From Planctomycetota bacterium (GTDB lineage Bacteria > Planctomycetota > SZUA-567 > JAFGGJ01), in assembly GCA_016930595.1 (NCBI GenBank), contig JAFGGJ010000013.1:1-32666 (forward strand): a stretch of DNA of 32,666 bases. The letters are read 5' to 3'. The position numbers and the translations under genes are program-made. Shown here one piece after another: positions 1 to 8,631 of this stretch. The notes under the pieces are model-generated. The model was not told the DNA's origin, searched no databases, and saw nothing but the letters and a program-made list of their open reading frames with translations. Each line of letters begins with the position of its first letter. Within the stretch, counting starts at the first letter, position 1.

Positions 1-87
1 ATTTTCATGTCGTGTCGGTTTTTGCTAAACTGGTTCGGGAAGTCTATGTCGTATAGGATGTTAGGTATGGCGATATACTGCTACGGA

Positions 88-115
88 TTGGCTTCATTTT
101 GTCAATTTTTATTAT
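88..115 (+). promoter_or_regulatory. Candidate sigma70 promoter for the VWA lipoprotein gene
   Basis: TTGGCT (88-93) and TATTAT (110-115) are separated by 16 bases in the locally AT-rich first 130 bases. A transcript starting near 122 would have a leader of about 67 bases before the ATG at 189. Each box matches the consensus only in part, so this is a weak call. Confidence 0.3.
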
Positions 116-188
116 GGGCTCCCCTTTTCCGAAACACAAAAGCCATGTCTGCGTCTAAAACATGGAACCGGACGCAGAGGAGCCTGGC

Positions 189-2225
189 ATGAGCAGAAAA
201 ATGAAAACATTTACTCTGGCGGCAGTTACGGCGGCAGCCCTCATTTTCCTGTCGGGATGCGCTGAAAAACCCGCCAATAACGTTATCGAACCGGTCGTCC
301 CCACGGACCAGCCGCAGGCGGCAGACCAGCGGCAGCAGGTCGCTCCTCCGCCGGTTGCAGAAGAACCCGCTCAGGAAGACGCCCCTGCCGCAGAGCCTTC
401 CACGGCAGAACCCGCCGAATCCTCCATCCCTTCGCTTCGCCCGAAATCCTTCGGCTCGGCTCCGGCTGCAGATCTTCTCAAAGGCCTTTCGGAACAGGCC
501 AGGAAATTCCATGACCACCTGGCGGAAGTCGCTGCCGGCAAAAAAGTTGAGCATCCGGACGCGACTCAGGTCATGGAAGAAAAAAGCGGCATGCTGTTCG
601 GCGCGGCCAATGCGCGTGCCGGCGGCGTACGCATGGCTCTTGCTTCCGCGGCTCCGATGGCGGCCGGCGCGGCCCCTGGAATGGACGGCCTGGGAATCAC
701 CGCCGGCGGTATGCAGGATATCGGCCAGGCCAGAAAGCTTATTGCCGAAGGCGGCGTGCCGGCTCCGGCGATGTTCACTGCCGAAGGTCTCCTCAGCGAA
801 CACGACATTCCGCTCGACGGCCTCATGTCTGGCGACGCCGAACTCTATGCCAGCGCCTCCCTCGCATGGACCAGGCGCTACGGCCATGACGGCCCCGAAG
901 CCGTCGTGCAGATCGGTTTCGGCGTGGACATGCAGCGCCTCGACTTCCACCGCCCGCCGCTGAACCTCGCCGTGGTCGTGGACGTCTCCGGCTCCATGCA
1001 GGGCGGCAAAATAGAAGCGACGCGCAAGGCGCTCAGCACCCTCATAGCCCGGCTCGGCGAAAACGACCGCCTGGCCATAGTCCTCTTCAACAACACGGCC
1101 TGGGTCCCCATGAAGTCGCAGGTCATGACGGATGCCGCAAAGAACGTCGCTGCTGAAACAGCAAAGGGAATTCAGGCCGGCGGCGGCACCAGCATCGAAA
1201 GCGGCCTCAAGTTCGGTTATGAAGAAGTCGCCCAGTACCTCGGCGAAACCGAAAAAAGCCCCCGCGTGCTGCTTATGACCGACGCGTGTCCCAACGTCGG
1301 CGCCACCACTGCCGAAGGTTTCATGCCCATGATCGAAGGCGCGGCGGCCAAGGGCATAGGGCTCGGCGCCTTCGGCGTCGGCATAGATTTCGGACAGGAC
1401 CTCGCCTACAAAATCTTCCAGGTGCGCGGCGCCAACTACTTCTACCTGGAAAACGACGAGAAGATTGCTAAAGTCTTCGACGAAGAATTCGACTTCATGG
1501 TGACGCCGGCGGCCTATGACGTCCGCATCATGCTCCTGCCGGCTGCGGGAGCCGAAGTGACCGACGTCCTGGGCGTGCCGGATTACACCAGGGACGCCGA
1601 AGGCGTCGAACTGAAAATTCCCTCCCTCTTCTTCAGCAAAAGGCAGGGCGGCGGCGCAACCATGGTGGCGCTGAAACTCGCCGACGTCGACCCCGTCGGC
1701 GAAAAGCAGGTCGCCTTCGTGGACCTCACCTTCCAGCCCGTGGGATCACCGGGGAAAGTCCATCAGCAACTCGAAGTCTTCCTGCCGGCCGGCATGGACC
1801 CCGAAGGGAAAACTCCGTACTACTCGCAGCCCGGCGCCAAGAAAGCACTCCTCCTCACCGACGCCACCCTCGCCTTGAAAGTCGCCTGCGCAGGACAGAA
1901 AGCCCCCGCACGCCGGGACATCTACTGGCTGGTACGTCCCGCCGGAGCGCAGGCCGCGGCGGGAAGGCTGCCGCAGCCTCTCCCGGGTCCCGCGGTGACC
2001 ATCGATCCGGCCAAAGCCGCCGAAGCGGCCGCGGGGCTGGGGCGCTTCGCCGACTGGTTCGCCGAAATGTCCTGGGAATTCCCCGCCCTGGAAAACGAAC
2101 TGCGCCTTATGGAAAAGCTCCAAGCGAACCTCCTGAAAACCGCCGGCATGCCTCCCGTGCAGCCGCGCAACATCCCGGACCATGTGGACGATGAAACGCC
2201 CGCGCCGGAAGTCGAAGTGTTCTAG
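189..2225 (+). CDS. VWA-domain (YfbK-like) lipoprotein
   Basis: This is a predicted 678-residue surface or periplasmic lipoprotein with a von Willebrand factor A domain. The start at 189 is chosen because AGAGGAG lies about 6 bases upstream and the resulting N-terminus is a textbook lipoprotein signal: MSRKMK, a hydrophobic stretch, then LSGC with the lipidated Cys at residue 24. An in-frame ATG at 162 would add nine residues before it. Residues about 30-80 form a Pro/Ala/Glu-rich linker. The VWA domain begins near residue 255 and contains an intact MIDAS motif DVSGS (D265, S267, S269), with a later conserved TDA segment. VWA domains with MIDAS bind a divalent metal and protein ligands. The C-terminal third resembles the region that follows VWA in YfbK-type proteins. 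The ligand is unknown. The gene is monocistronic and converges with a methyltransferase gene; the two stop codons overlap. Confidence 0.88.
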   Translation: MSRKMKTFTLAAVTAAALIFLSGCAEKPANNVIEPVVPTDQPQAADQRQQVAPPPVAEEPAQEDAPAAEPSTAEPAESSIPSLRPKSFGSAPAADLLKGLSEQARKFHDHLAEVAAGKKVEHPDATQVMEEKSGMLFGAANARAGGVRMALASAAPMAAGAAPGMDGLGITAGGMQDIGQARKLIAEGGVPAPAMFTAEGLLSEHDIPLDGLMSGDAELYASASLAWTRRYGHDGPEAVVQIGFGVDMQRLDFHRPPLNLAVVVDVSGSMQGGKIEATRKALSTLIARLGENDRLAIVLFNNTAWVPMKSQVMTDAAKNVAAETAKGIQAGGGTSIESGLKFGYEEVAQYLGETEKSPRVLLMTDACPNVGATTAEGFMPMIEGAAAKGIGLGAFGVGIDFGQDLAYKIFQVRGANYFYLENDEKIAKVFDEEFDFMVTPAAYDVRIMLLPAAGAEVTDVLGVPDYTRDAEGVELKIPSLFFSKRQGGGATMVALKLADVDPVGEKQVAFVDLTFQPVGSPGKVHQQLEVFLPAGMDPEGKTPYYSQPGAKKALLLTDATLALKVACAGQKAPARRDIYWLVRPAGAQAAAGRLPQPLPGPAVTIDPAKAAEAAAGLGRFADWFAEMSWEFPALENELRLMEKLQANLLKTAGMPPVQPRNIPDHVDDETPAPEVEVF

Positions 2226-2998
2226 ACCGTGTCCGGCTTCTTGCGTGCGGCAATCAGCAGGTATTCCGGCAGGCCGTTCATCGGAGCGGCTTCCCAGTCG
2301 GCCACGCCAGTCCCGTGTTCGAAGATATCGATGATCACGCAGCCGGCCTTCAGGACGGCGCGGCACATGTCGCCGATGGTCCAATGAAATTCGTATTGCA
2401 CGGGCGCTTCGGACGCTGAATCAAGGACGTTCGAAGCCGTGTTGTAAAGGAAGGGCCCCTTGTCGAAATAGGCGGCTTCGACTTCGAGCGAATCCGCGGA
2501 TTCCTTCCAGACCCGGCGGAACGGGTGGTATTCGTTCACGATGAAAAGGCCGGCCGGCTTTAGGATGCGGGCGGCTTCGGCGTAGTACCTGTCGATATCC
2601 GACACCCATACGGCTACGTGTCCGCCGGTGTAGACGACGTCGAAGGATTCGTCGGAAAGGCGGGAAAGCTCCGTGACGTCGGAGCGCAGGAAGGAAACGT
2701 TCAGCCCGAGCGCCTTCGCGCGTTCTTCCGCAGCGGCAAGCTGGTTTTCGGAAATGTCCACCGAGGTGACGGAAGCGCCCATGCCGGCGAGCGCGAAGAC
2801 GGCGAGATTGTCGCCGCTGCCGAGTACGCAGACGGATTTGCCCGCGACGCCGGCGAGCAGTTCCATTTCCCGGGTGATGAGAACGAGGGAGGGATCCTTG
2901 TGGCAGAGCTTCCAGGTGCCGCGGGCGTCGTGCATGGCTTTCCAGCCGGCCGAAGCCGCATTCCAGAACCTGCGGTTGGCTTCATGCATGTCGTTCAC
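2222..2998 (-). CDS. Class I SAM-dependent methyltransferase
   Basis: This 258-residue cytoplasmic protein has a Rossmann-type SAM-binding fold. Motif I reads VCVLGSGDN (about residues 56-64) and is followed by an acidic strand end, SVDIS, and by the SDVTEL and FDVVYTGGH segments. That is the pattern of Methyltransf_11/25 family enzymes. The N-terminal NRRFWNAASAGW segment is typical of the subfamily. The substrate cannot be inferred. Its GTG start (2998-2996) overlaps the TGA of the upstream PHP gene as GTGA, and AGGGA lies about 6 bases upstream, so translation is probably coupled. An in-frame ATG three codons on lacks a ribosome binding site. It is the last gene of the ileS-PHP-methyltransferase operon. 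Its TAG overlaps the TAG of the convergent VWA gene within CTAG (2222-2225). Confidence 0.88.
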   Translation of the reverse strand: MNDMHEANRRFWNAASAGWKAMHDARGTWKLCHKDPSLVLITREMELLAGVAGKSVCVLGSGDNLAVFALAGMGASVTSVDISENQLAAAEERAKALGLNVSFLRSDVTELSRLSDESFDVVYTGGHVAVWVSDIDRYYAEAARILKPAGLFIVNEYHPFRRVWKESADSLEVEAAYFDKGPFLYNTASNVLDSASEAPVQYEFHWTIGDMCRAVLKAGCVIIDIFEHGTGVADWEAAPMNGLPEYLLIAARKKPDTV

Positions 2999-3915
2999 GG
3001 CGTTCCCTGCCGCCGCAGAGTGTCGAGCAGTTTTTCAACGGCATATCCGCCGGCATCGACCTCGGGCAGGAAGTCGATCCCCTCATATGCGTTGTGGGTA
3101 TCGGTCCCGACACTCGCCAGCAGGCCGTTAGCCGATGCAAAACCATGCCAGTCGTCCCAGGATCTGCCGGCGTAGTGGGTTTCCATGCCGGCGAGATCGA
3201 TTTCCCGCTTCCATTCATCGATGAAAGGCGTCAGCTCTTCCATGCTGAAAGGGTAAAGCATGGGATGGGCAAGGATAACCGCAGGCCGGGCGCTGCGGAA
3301 GATATCGTAGGCTGCCGTAATGGAGGGAGTCGGCAGGGGCCTGACGTGCGCATTTTCCCAGACTTCGGCTTCGAAGGACGTCTTGCCTTTCTTCCCGGTT
3401 TCAGCGAGGCCTTTGTTCTTGAGAACCGTCCTGACGTCGCGGAAAGCCGGGGCCTTGACATCCGACAGGGGATGGTCGCAGGACCGCATGGACGAAAAAC
3501 ACGCAGCGACAATTTCGCTGAAGCCGATACGGACGGACATTTTCGCCGCGCAGTCGAGAAACGTGAAGATGTTCTGCGTGTCAACGGCGACAAGCCTGTT
3601 GAAATAAGGAATGAATTCAGCCGTCCGCGAGCGGACCGGGTCGGACAGGGCGTTGCCGAAGACGGCGATGAAATGGAATTCGACCTGGGGGGCCCTGGGA
3701 TGGGAACCGGAGATTTCCGCCGCCACGAAACCTTCTATCCCGTTTTCGGCGCAGGCGTCCAGAAAATCCCGGCAGCCGGAAAAAGTATTGTGGTCGGTGA
3801 GAGCAAGGGCGGTTATGGAAGGAGCTTTCGATTTGGCCGCCAGAACAAAATCCCGCGGCGAAACCGTGCCGTCGGAACAGACGGAATGGGCGTGCAAATC
3901 CAGTGAAACAAGCAC
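2995..3915 (-). CDS. PHP-domain metal-dependent phosphoesterase
   Basis: This 306-residue protein belongs to the PHP superfamily, whose members are metal-dependent phosphoesterases of the histidinol-phosphatase and DNA polymerase III PHP type. The signature DLHAHSVCSDGTV lies at the extreme N-terminus and gives the first metal-binding His pair. ALTDHNT follows about 30 residues later, with further His-containing segments (ILAHP, VGTDTHN) in the C-terminal half. The start is taken as GTG at 3915-3913 because AAAGGAG sits about 8 bases upstream and translation from there begins directly with the first PHP strand. The open frame extends upstream into ileS, but that part has no family similarity. 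The gene follows ileS by 43 bases and overlaps the methyltransferase start. Its natural substrate is unknown; nucleotide or sugar phosphates are possible. Confidence 0.88.
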   Translation of the reverse strand: MLVSLDLHAHSVCSDGTVSPRDFVLAAKSKAPSITALALTDHNTFSGCRDFLDACAENGIEGFVAAEISGSHPRAPQVEFHFIAVFGNALSDPVRSRTAEFIPYFNRLVAVDTQNIFTFLDCAAKMSVRIGFSEIVAACFSSMRSCDHPLSDVKAPAFRDVRTVLKNKGLAETGKKGKTSFEAEVWENAHVRPLPTPSITAAYDIFRSARPAVILAHPMLYPFSMEELTPFIDEWKREIDLAGMETHYAGRSWDDWHGFASANGLLASVGTDTHNAYEGIDFLPEVDAGGYAVEKLLDTLRRQGTP

Positions 3916-3958
3916 GTTGCCGGCTCCTTTCACGCAACAGGCGCGACCACGGCGCCAT

Positions 3959-6900
3959 CTATTCCGCGAGTGCGATGCCGATGGAAACGGATTCGCCTTC
4001 GAGGTCGAGTTCAGCTTTCCGGGCGGGGCTGGGGAAGGGTTCGCGATAGAGTTCCGTGCAGAGGGTTTCGCTGCGGACGTAGTCGCCGAAAGCGGCGAGG
4101 ACGCGGGCAGCGTTGTCGCCGCCGGAGACGTAGACCCTGATGCGGGCTTCGTAAGGGAGTGCGGCTTCCTTGCGCAGCGCCTGGATGCGGCTGACGACCT
4201 CGCGTGCGATGCCTTCGTCGCGCAGCTCCGGCGTGATATCGGTGTTGACGACAACGACGGCCCTGCGGTCATCGGCGGCGGCATAATGTTCCCTGGCGGC
4301 GATAAGGACTTCGATTTCTTCGCCGGAAAGGGTAACGATGGCGCCGTCCTGAAGTGGAACCGAAACTGTGCCGGAGACGTCGAGGGTGTTCTTGAGCGCC
4401 CTTGTATCCGCGCCGGCAAGAGCTTTCTTGATAAGCGGAACCTGCCTGCCGAACCTGGGCCCGATGACGGGGAAGTTGGGCTTCAGGATGTAGTCGACGT
4501 AGCGGTCGGCCTGGGATTCGAAGCGGACGGCCTTGACGTTGAGCTCTTCCATAATGACCGGAACGAGGTCTTCGACCAGAGCCTGCTTGGCCGGGTCGGC
4601 CAGAATCACCACCGCTTCCGCCAACGGCTGGCGGACCTTGATGTTCGAGCCGGCGCGGGCGGAGCGGCCGAGGCTGACGACATCGCGGGCGAGAGCCATC
4701 TTTTCACTGAGTTCGGCGTCGACAGGGAAATCGGCGGCGTCGGGGTACGGGGTAAGGTGAACGGAAACGGGGGCGCCGTCCATGCGTTCGGCGGCGAGGT
4801 TGCGGTAGATTTCTTCGCTGATGAACGGGACGAAGGGCGCCAGTAGGCGCGAGAGCGTGAGGAGGACTTCGTAGAGCGTCCAGTAGGCGTCGGCCTTGTC
4901 CTGGTCGAAACCGGAGGCCCAGAAGCGGTCGCGGCTGCGGCGGACGTACCAGTTGGAAAGGCCGTCGACGAAATCAGCAAGGGGGCGCGTGGCGCCCTGG
5001 TAGTCGAGGCCGTCGAGGGCGGACCGCACCGCGGTGACGGTGAGGCCGAGTTCGGAGACGATCCAGCGGTCTAGCAGCGAGCGCTGAGCTGCGGGGCGGC
5101 GCATTTGTCTGGATGCGAAGTCGCCGGGGTCGAGGCCGGAGAAACCGCCTTCTTCCGGGCTGAAGCCGTCGATGTTGGCGTAAATGGTGAAGAACGAGTA
5201 GACGTTCCAGAGCTTGATGAGGAATTCCTTCTGCGCTTCCCTGACGGCCTGCGGAAAGAAGCGCACGGGGCTGGCCGGCGGAGCGGCGGTGTAGAAATAC
5301 CAGCGCATGGCGTCGGCGCCATTGTCGTTGAGGATATCCCAAGGGTCGGTGTAGTTGCCCTTGGACTTGGACATCTTGAAACCTTTTTCGTCACAGACAA
5401 GGCCCAGGACGATGCAATTTTTATAGGATGATTCGCCGAAGAGCATGGTTGAAATGGCGAGGAGCGAGTAGAACCAGCCGCGGGTCTGGTCGATGGCTTC
5501 GGAAATGAAGTCGCAGGGGAACGCGGCGGCGAAGCGCTCGGAGTTCTGATGGGGATAGCCCCACTGCGCAAAGGGCATCGCGCCTGAATCGAACCAGCAG
5601 TCGATGACTTCGGGGACGCGGCGCATCTCGGAGCCGCAGTCCGGGCAGGGGATGGTCACGTCGTCGATGTAGGGTTTGTGCACGGCCATGTGTTCGCTGA
5701 GAGCATCGCCCCTTTCGGCCTTGAGTTTATCGAAGGCGGCGAAAGCGGCAGGGCTGCGGTCGAGCAACTGATGCTTGCTCGCGAAGACTTCCCAATGCCC
5801 GCAGCCGCAGCGCCAGACCGGCAGAGGCGTGCCCCAGTAGCGTTCGCGTGAAAGCGCCCAGTCGACGTTGTCGCGCAGGAAGTTGCCGAAGCGCCCCGTG
5901 CGGATATGGTCGGGGCGCCAGCCGATGGAACCGTTGTTGGCGAGCATCCGGTCGCGGACGTCGGTTGTGCGGATGAACCAGGAGCGGCGGGCGTAGTAGA
6001 TGAGCGGTGTTTCGCAGCGCCAGCAGTGGGGATAGTCGTGGCGGCAGGTCTTTTCGGCGAAAAGGAGGCCGCGTTCGTGGAGGTCGCGGATGATGCGGGG
6101 GTCGGCCTTCTTGACGGGGACGCCGGCCCATGGTGTAACGGCGGGCTTGAGCCTGCCCTGTTCGTCGACGAGCTGGATGACGTGGACGCCGTAGGGACGC
6201 GTGACGTCGTAGTCGTCCTGGCCGAAGGCCGGGGCTGTGTGCACGACGCCGGTCCCGTCGTCGAGAGAAACAAAGGAGCCGAGGACGACGAAGTGCGCCT
6301 TGCCCGGCGGCACCCGTTCGAAGTCGTAGAGAGGAACGTAAGCCCTGTGTTCGAGTTCGGAGCCCTTGACGGTTTTCAGAACTTTGTACGGGACGTCTTC
6401 GCCCAGGACGGCTCCCGCGAGCGCTTCGGCGAGGACGAGGACTTCGCCACCGCGCTCCACGAAGGCGTAGTCGAAATCCGGGTTGACGGTAAGGGCCGCG
6501 TTCGAGATGAGCGTCCAGGGCGTGGTGGTCCAGGCGAGGTAAAAGAGGGGCTTGCCGTCGAAGTCTTCGGTCGAACGGAAGCGCACGAAGACGGAAGGGT
6601 CGGAGACTTCCTTGTAGCCGAGGCCGACTTCATGCGAGGAGAGCGGGGTGCCGCAGCGCGGACAGTAGGGGATGACCTTGTGGCCTTCGTACAGGAGGCC
6701 TTTCTTCCAGATTTCGTGAAGGGCCCACCAGACGCTTTCGACGTAAGAGGTGGTGAAGGTGACGTAGGCGTCGTCGAGGTCTATCCAGAAACCGATGCGG
6801 GAGGTGAGGCGCTCCCATTCGGAGGTATAGCGGAAGACGGAGGCCATGCATTTCTCTGCGAACTCGGCAACGCCGAATTCTTCGATCTGCTGCTTGCCTT

Positions 6901-7207
6901 CGATACCGAGTTCCTTCTCGACTTCGATTTCGACGGGCAGGCCGTGCGTGTCCCAGCCGGCCTTGCGGTTGACGCGGAAGCCCGTCATGGTCCTGTAGCG
7001 CGGGAACAGGTCCTTGATGACGCGCGTCAGAACGTGTCCCGCGTGCGGCAGGCCGTTGGCGGTAGGGGGACCTTCGTAGAAAACAAATTCGCCGTTGGGG
7101 GCGGGGAGATCGAGGCTCCTGTGAAATACGCGTTCGTTCTCCCAGAAAGAGACTATGGACTCTTCCATGGCCGGAAAATCATAAGCTGCTGAAACCTGTC
7201 TGAACAT
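3959..7207 (-). CDS. ileS: Isoleucyl-tRNA synthetase, type 2 (eukaryote-like)
   Basis: This 1082-residue class Ia aminoacyl-tRNA synthetase charges tRNA-Ile with isoleucine. The start is the ATG at 7207-7205 with TTGGAG about 7 bases upstream; the first residues are MFRQVSAAYDF. The HIGH motif appears as HAGH at residues 55-58 within PPTANGLPHAGHVLTR. KMSKS is intact at 611-615 (GFKMSKSKGNY). Cys pairs (CPRCG, CPDCG) mark zinc-knuckle regions in the inserted domains, and a CP1 editing domain lies between the two signatures. The length and the motif context (LTRVIKDLFPRYRTM, WDTHGLPVEIEVEKELG) match the eukaryote-like IleRS2 group rather than the usual bacterial IleRS1. IleRS2 enzymes are known for low mupirocin sensitivity; that property is only inferred here. 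It heads an operon with the PHP and methyltransferase genes. Its leader carries a strong hairpin. Confidence 0.96.
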   Translation of the reverse strand: MFRQVSAAYDFPAMEESIVSFWENERVFHRSLDLPAPNGEFVFYEGPPTANGLPHAGHVLTRVIKDLFPRYRTMTGFRVNRKAGWDTHGLPVEIEVEKELGIEGKQQIEEFGVAEFAEKCMASVFRYTSEWERLTSRIGFWIDLDDAYVTFTTSYVESVWWALHEIWKKGLLYEGHKVIPYCPRCGTPLSSHEVGLGYKEVSDPSVFVRFRSTEDFDGKPLFYLAWTTTPWTLISNAALTVNPDFDYAFVERGGEVLVLAEALAGAVLGEDVPYKVLKTVKGSELEHRAYVPLYDFERVPPGKAHFVVLGSFVSLDDGTGVVHTAPAFGQDDYDVTRPYGVHVIQLVDEQGRLKPAVTPWAGVPVKKADPRIIRDLHERGLLFAEKTCRHDYPHCWRCETPLIYYARRSWFIRTTDVRDRMLANNGSIGWRPDHIRTGRFGNFLRDNVDWALSRERYWGTPLPVWRCGCGHWEVFASKHQLLDRSPAAFAAFDKLKAERGDALSEHMAVHKPYIDDVTIPCPDCGSEMRRVPEVIDCWFDSGAMPFAQWGYPHQNSERFAAAFPCDFISEAIDQTRGWFYSLLAISTMLFGESSYKNCIVLGLVCDEKGFKMSKSKGNYTDPWDILNDNGADAMRWYFYTAAPPASPVRFFPQAVREAQKEFLIKLWNVYSFFTIYANIDGFSPEEGGFSGLDPGDFASRQMRRPAAQRSLLDRWIVSELGLTVTAVRSALDGLDYQGATRPLADFVDGLSNWYVRRSRDRFWASGFDQDKADAYWTLYEVLLTLSRLLAPFVPFISEEIYRNLAAERMDGAPVSVHLTPYPDAADFPVDAELSEKMALARDVVSLGRSARAGSNIKVRQPLAEAVVILADPAKQALVEDLVPVIMEELNVKAVRFESQADRYVDYILKPNFPVIGPRFGRQVPLIKKALAGADTRALKNTLDVSGTVSVPLQDGAIVTLSGEEIEVLIAAREHYAAADDRRAVVVVNTDITPELRDEGIAREVVSRIQALRKEAALPYEARIRVYVSGGDNAARVLAAFGDYVRSETLCTELYREPFPSPARKAELDLEGESVSIGIALAE

Positions 7208-7250
7208 GTGACGCTCCAAGAGGAACCGATCGGGGCGAAAGGAACCTGAA

Positions 7251-7283
7251 TGCCGCCTACTCCGATCTTGCGGAGCGGCGGCA
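7251..7283 (-). promoter_or_regulatory. Strong hairpin in the ileS leader
   Basis: A 7-bp outer stem (7251-7257 with 7277-7283), a small internal loop, a 5-bp inner stem (CTCCG 7260-7264 with CGGAG 7271-7275) and a 6-base loop form a compact hairpin. It lies about 43 bases upstream of the ileS start on the minus-strand transcript. No T-box sequence was found, so its role (leader regulation or RNA stability) is unknown. Confidence 0.45.
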
Positions 7284-7409
7284 CAGAATGACGATGGGTA
7301 TGTTCGTCCGGCACGGCATAACTGGTCCCCGTGTAATATCGGCGGTAATATGATGCAGCCGCGAGGGCGATTTGTCAAGTGGGCCGCGGGGCGGGCGCGC
7401 CGGCAGGAG

Positions 7410-7438
7410 GTGACTCAAGGAACCGCCGAAGGTACAAT
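7410..7438 (+). promoter_or_regulatory. Candidate sigma70 promoter for the thioredoxin-like gene
   Basis: GTGACT (7410-7415) and TACAAT (7433-7438) are 17 bases apart. Transcription from about 7445 would leave a short leader carrying the GGGGAG ribosome binding site before the ATG at 7463. Confidence 0.4.
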
Positions 7439-7462
7439 AGGTATGCGGCAGGGGAGAAAGAG

Positions 7463-8512
7463 ATGAAAAAAACATGGATGGCGTTGACGCTGGCGGCCGC
7501 CGTGGCGGCGGCTTGGACGGCAACGGCCGGCGGGGAAGAAAACCGGGAACTGCCAAAGCCGAAAAGCACGCGCATGGTGCTGAGCTACCGGGCAAGGGCG
7601 GAGAACAAGCTCTACGAACTCGACCGCCTGCGCGGAAAAGTGGTCGTGGTGACTTTCTGCGCCCGGTGGTGTCCCATATGCAACCGGCAGCTCCCGGAGC
7701 TGGCAAAGGTGACGAAGCACCTTGAGGACCAGCCGGTCGTGTTCGTATTCGTGAACACGCAGCCGGGGGATTCCGGGGAGGACATATACCAGCACGCAGT
7801 GAAACACGGCGGGGAGGACTTCGGAAACTGCCTCTGGGCGCAGGACGCGGATGGAATAACGCAGAAGATCTTCGGGCAGCGGGTGAGCCAGAAGGGAACG
7901 CTGTGGCAGGCAATGCTGATGACCCCCGACGGCGGGATACAGCAGAGCTATTCCGCGCTGAGCTACATACCGCCCGGGGAAGGGATGTCGTTCGAGCGGT
8001 CGGCGCTGCGGAGAGACGTGGAACACCTGCTGCCAGGGGCGAAGTTCGTGCTGGGAGAGCTGCCTTCGGAAGAGCCGCTGAAGACGCTGGCAAGGCGGTT
8101 CGAATGGGGAGACTACAGCGTGGTGCCGATGATCAAGACGCTGATGAGCCGCAGCAAGTACAAGAAGGAGGCGACGGCCGCGTACGAGGGGATAATGGCT
8201 TTCGCCGACGGCGAAACGGCAAGGGCGGCGGAAATGGAGAAACTCGGATACCGGGCGGAGGCGTACAGGATATACGCGAGGTTCGCCGGAAGGGAATTCA
8301 CCGGAAGCAAGGCGAACCGTGAGGCGAAGGCCCGCATGGCCGCGCTGCGGAACGACAAGGAAGTGAAGGCTCTGGAATTCCTGGAAAAGGCATATTCGCT
8401 GCTGTCTTCCGGCAGCAGCGCTCAGGCGAAGCCAGGACGGATGCTGCTGGAACAGGTCGCGGCACAGTTCAAGGACACCGACGCCGGCAAGATCGCCGAA
8501 TACGTGAAATAA
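7463..8512 (+). CDS. Exported thioredoxin-fold (TlpA/redoxin-like) protein
   Basis: This predicted 349-residue exported protein has a thioredoxin-like fold. The ATG at 7463 is preceded by GGGGAGAAAGAG and starts a clear signal peptide (MKKTWMALTLAAAVAAAWTATA). The domain begins near residue 40 with the TlpA/AhpC-TSA pattern LRGKVVVVTFCARWCPIC, giving the redox pair C70-P-I-C73. An extra Cys at 66 sits just before the WC motif, which is unusual. The usual strand-turn element VFVFVNTQ and a cis-loop-like LMTPDGGIQ follow. Residues about 200-349 are not thioredoxin; they are Ala/Lys-rich, predominantly helical and of unknown function. The family reduces or oxidises disulfides outside the cytoplasm, for example in cytochrome maturation. 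The partner is unknown. The gene stands alone, divergent from ileS. Confidence 0.82.
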   Translation: MKKTWMALTLAAAVAAAWTATAGGEENRELPKPKSTRMVLSYRARAENKLYELDRLRGKVVVVTFCARWCPICNRQLPELAKVTKHLEDQPVVFVFVNTQPGDSGEDIYQHAVKHGGEDFGNCLWAQDADGITQKIFGQRVSQKGTLWQAMLMTPDGGIQQSYSALSYIPPGEGMSFERSALRRDVEHLLPGAKFVLGELPSEEPLKTLARRFEWGDYSVVPMIKTLMSRSKYKKEATAAYEGIMAFADGETARAAEMEKLGYRAEAYRIYARFAGREFTGSKANREAKARMAALRNDKEVKALEFLEKAYSLLSSGSSAQAKPGRMLLEQVAAQFKDTDAGKIAEYVK

Positions 8513-8536
8513 CGGGACGGGGTCCAAAAAAACGGC

Positions 8537-8631
8537 GCAGGGAACTACCCGCGGAGGCTGCGGCCGGGGGCTGTCGTCTATCCTACCATAGTCCCGCCAT
8601 GCGGGGAACTCCCCGCGGAGAACAAGGCCGG
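8537..8631 (+). repeat. Pair of imperfect 31-bp direct repeats upstream of the UroD-family gene
   Basis: Copies lie at 8537-8567 and 8601-8631, offset by 64 bases, and match at 24 of 31 positions. The shared core is GGGAACTNCCCGCGGAG, and both copies end in GGCCGG. The second copy is also a perfect 6-bp hairpin (8601-8606 with 8611-8616) and abuts the TATAAT box at 8632. The first copy has two mismatches in that stem, so the DNA sequence rather than an RNA hairpin seems conserved. A paired operator is plausible. Confidence 0.5.

Noticed and set aside
3916..4419. N-terminal extension of the PHP gene up to 4419
   Set aside because: The extra 168 residues overlap the 3' end of ileS, are Ser/Pro-rich with no similarity, and a good ribosome binding site supports the GTG at 3915.
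3611..4846. Plus-strand open frame of 411 codons
   Set aside because: Antisense to the ends of ileS and the PHP gene; no domain and no ribosome binding site.
7334..7351. TAATAT repeated at a 12-base period between ileS and the thioredoxin-like gene
   Set aside because: Two short AT-rich hexamers only; they fit neither a -10 at proper spacing from the nearby TTGACA nor any known operator.
7208..7372. T-box riboswitch in the ileS leader
   Set aside because: No conserved T-box AGGGUGGNACCGCG element or terminator/antiterminator pair was found.
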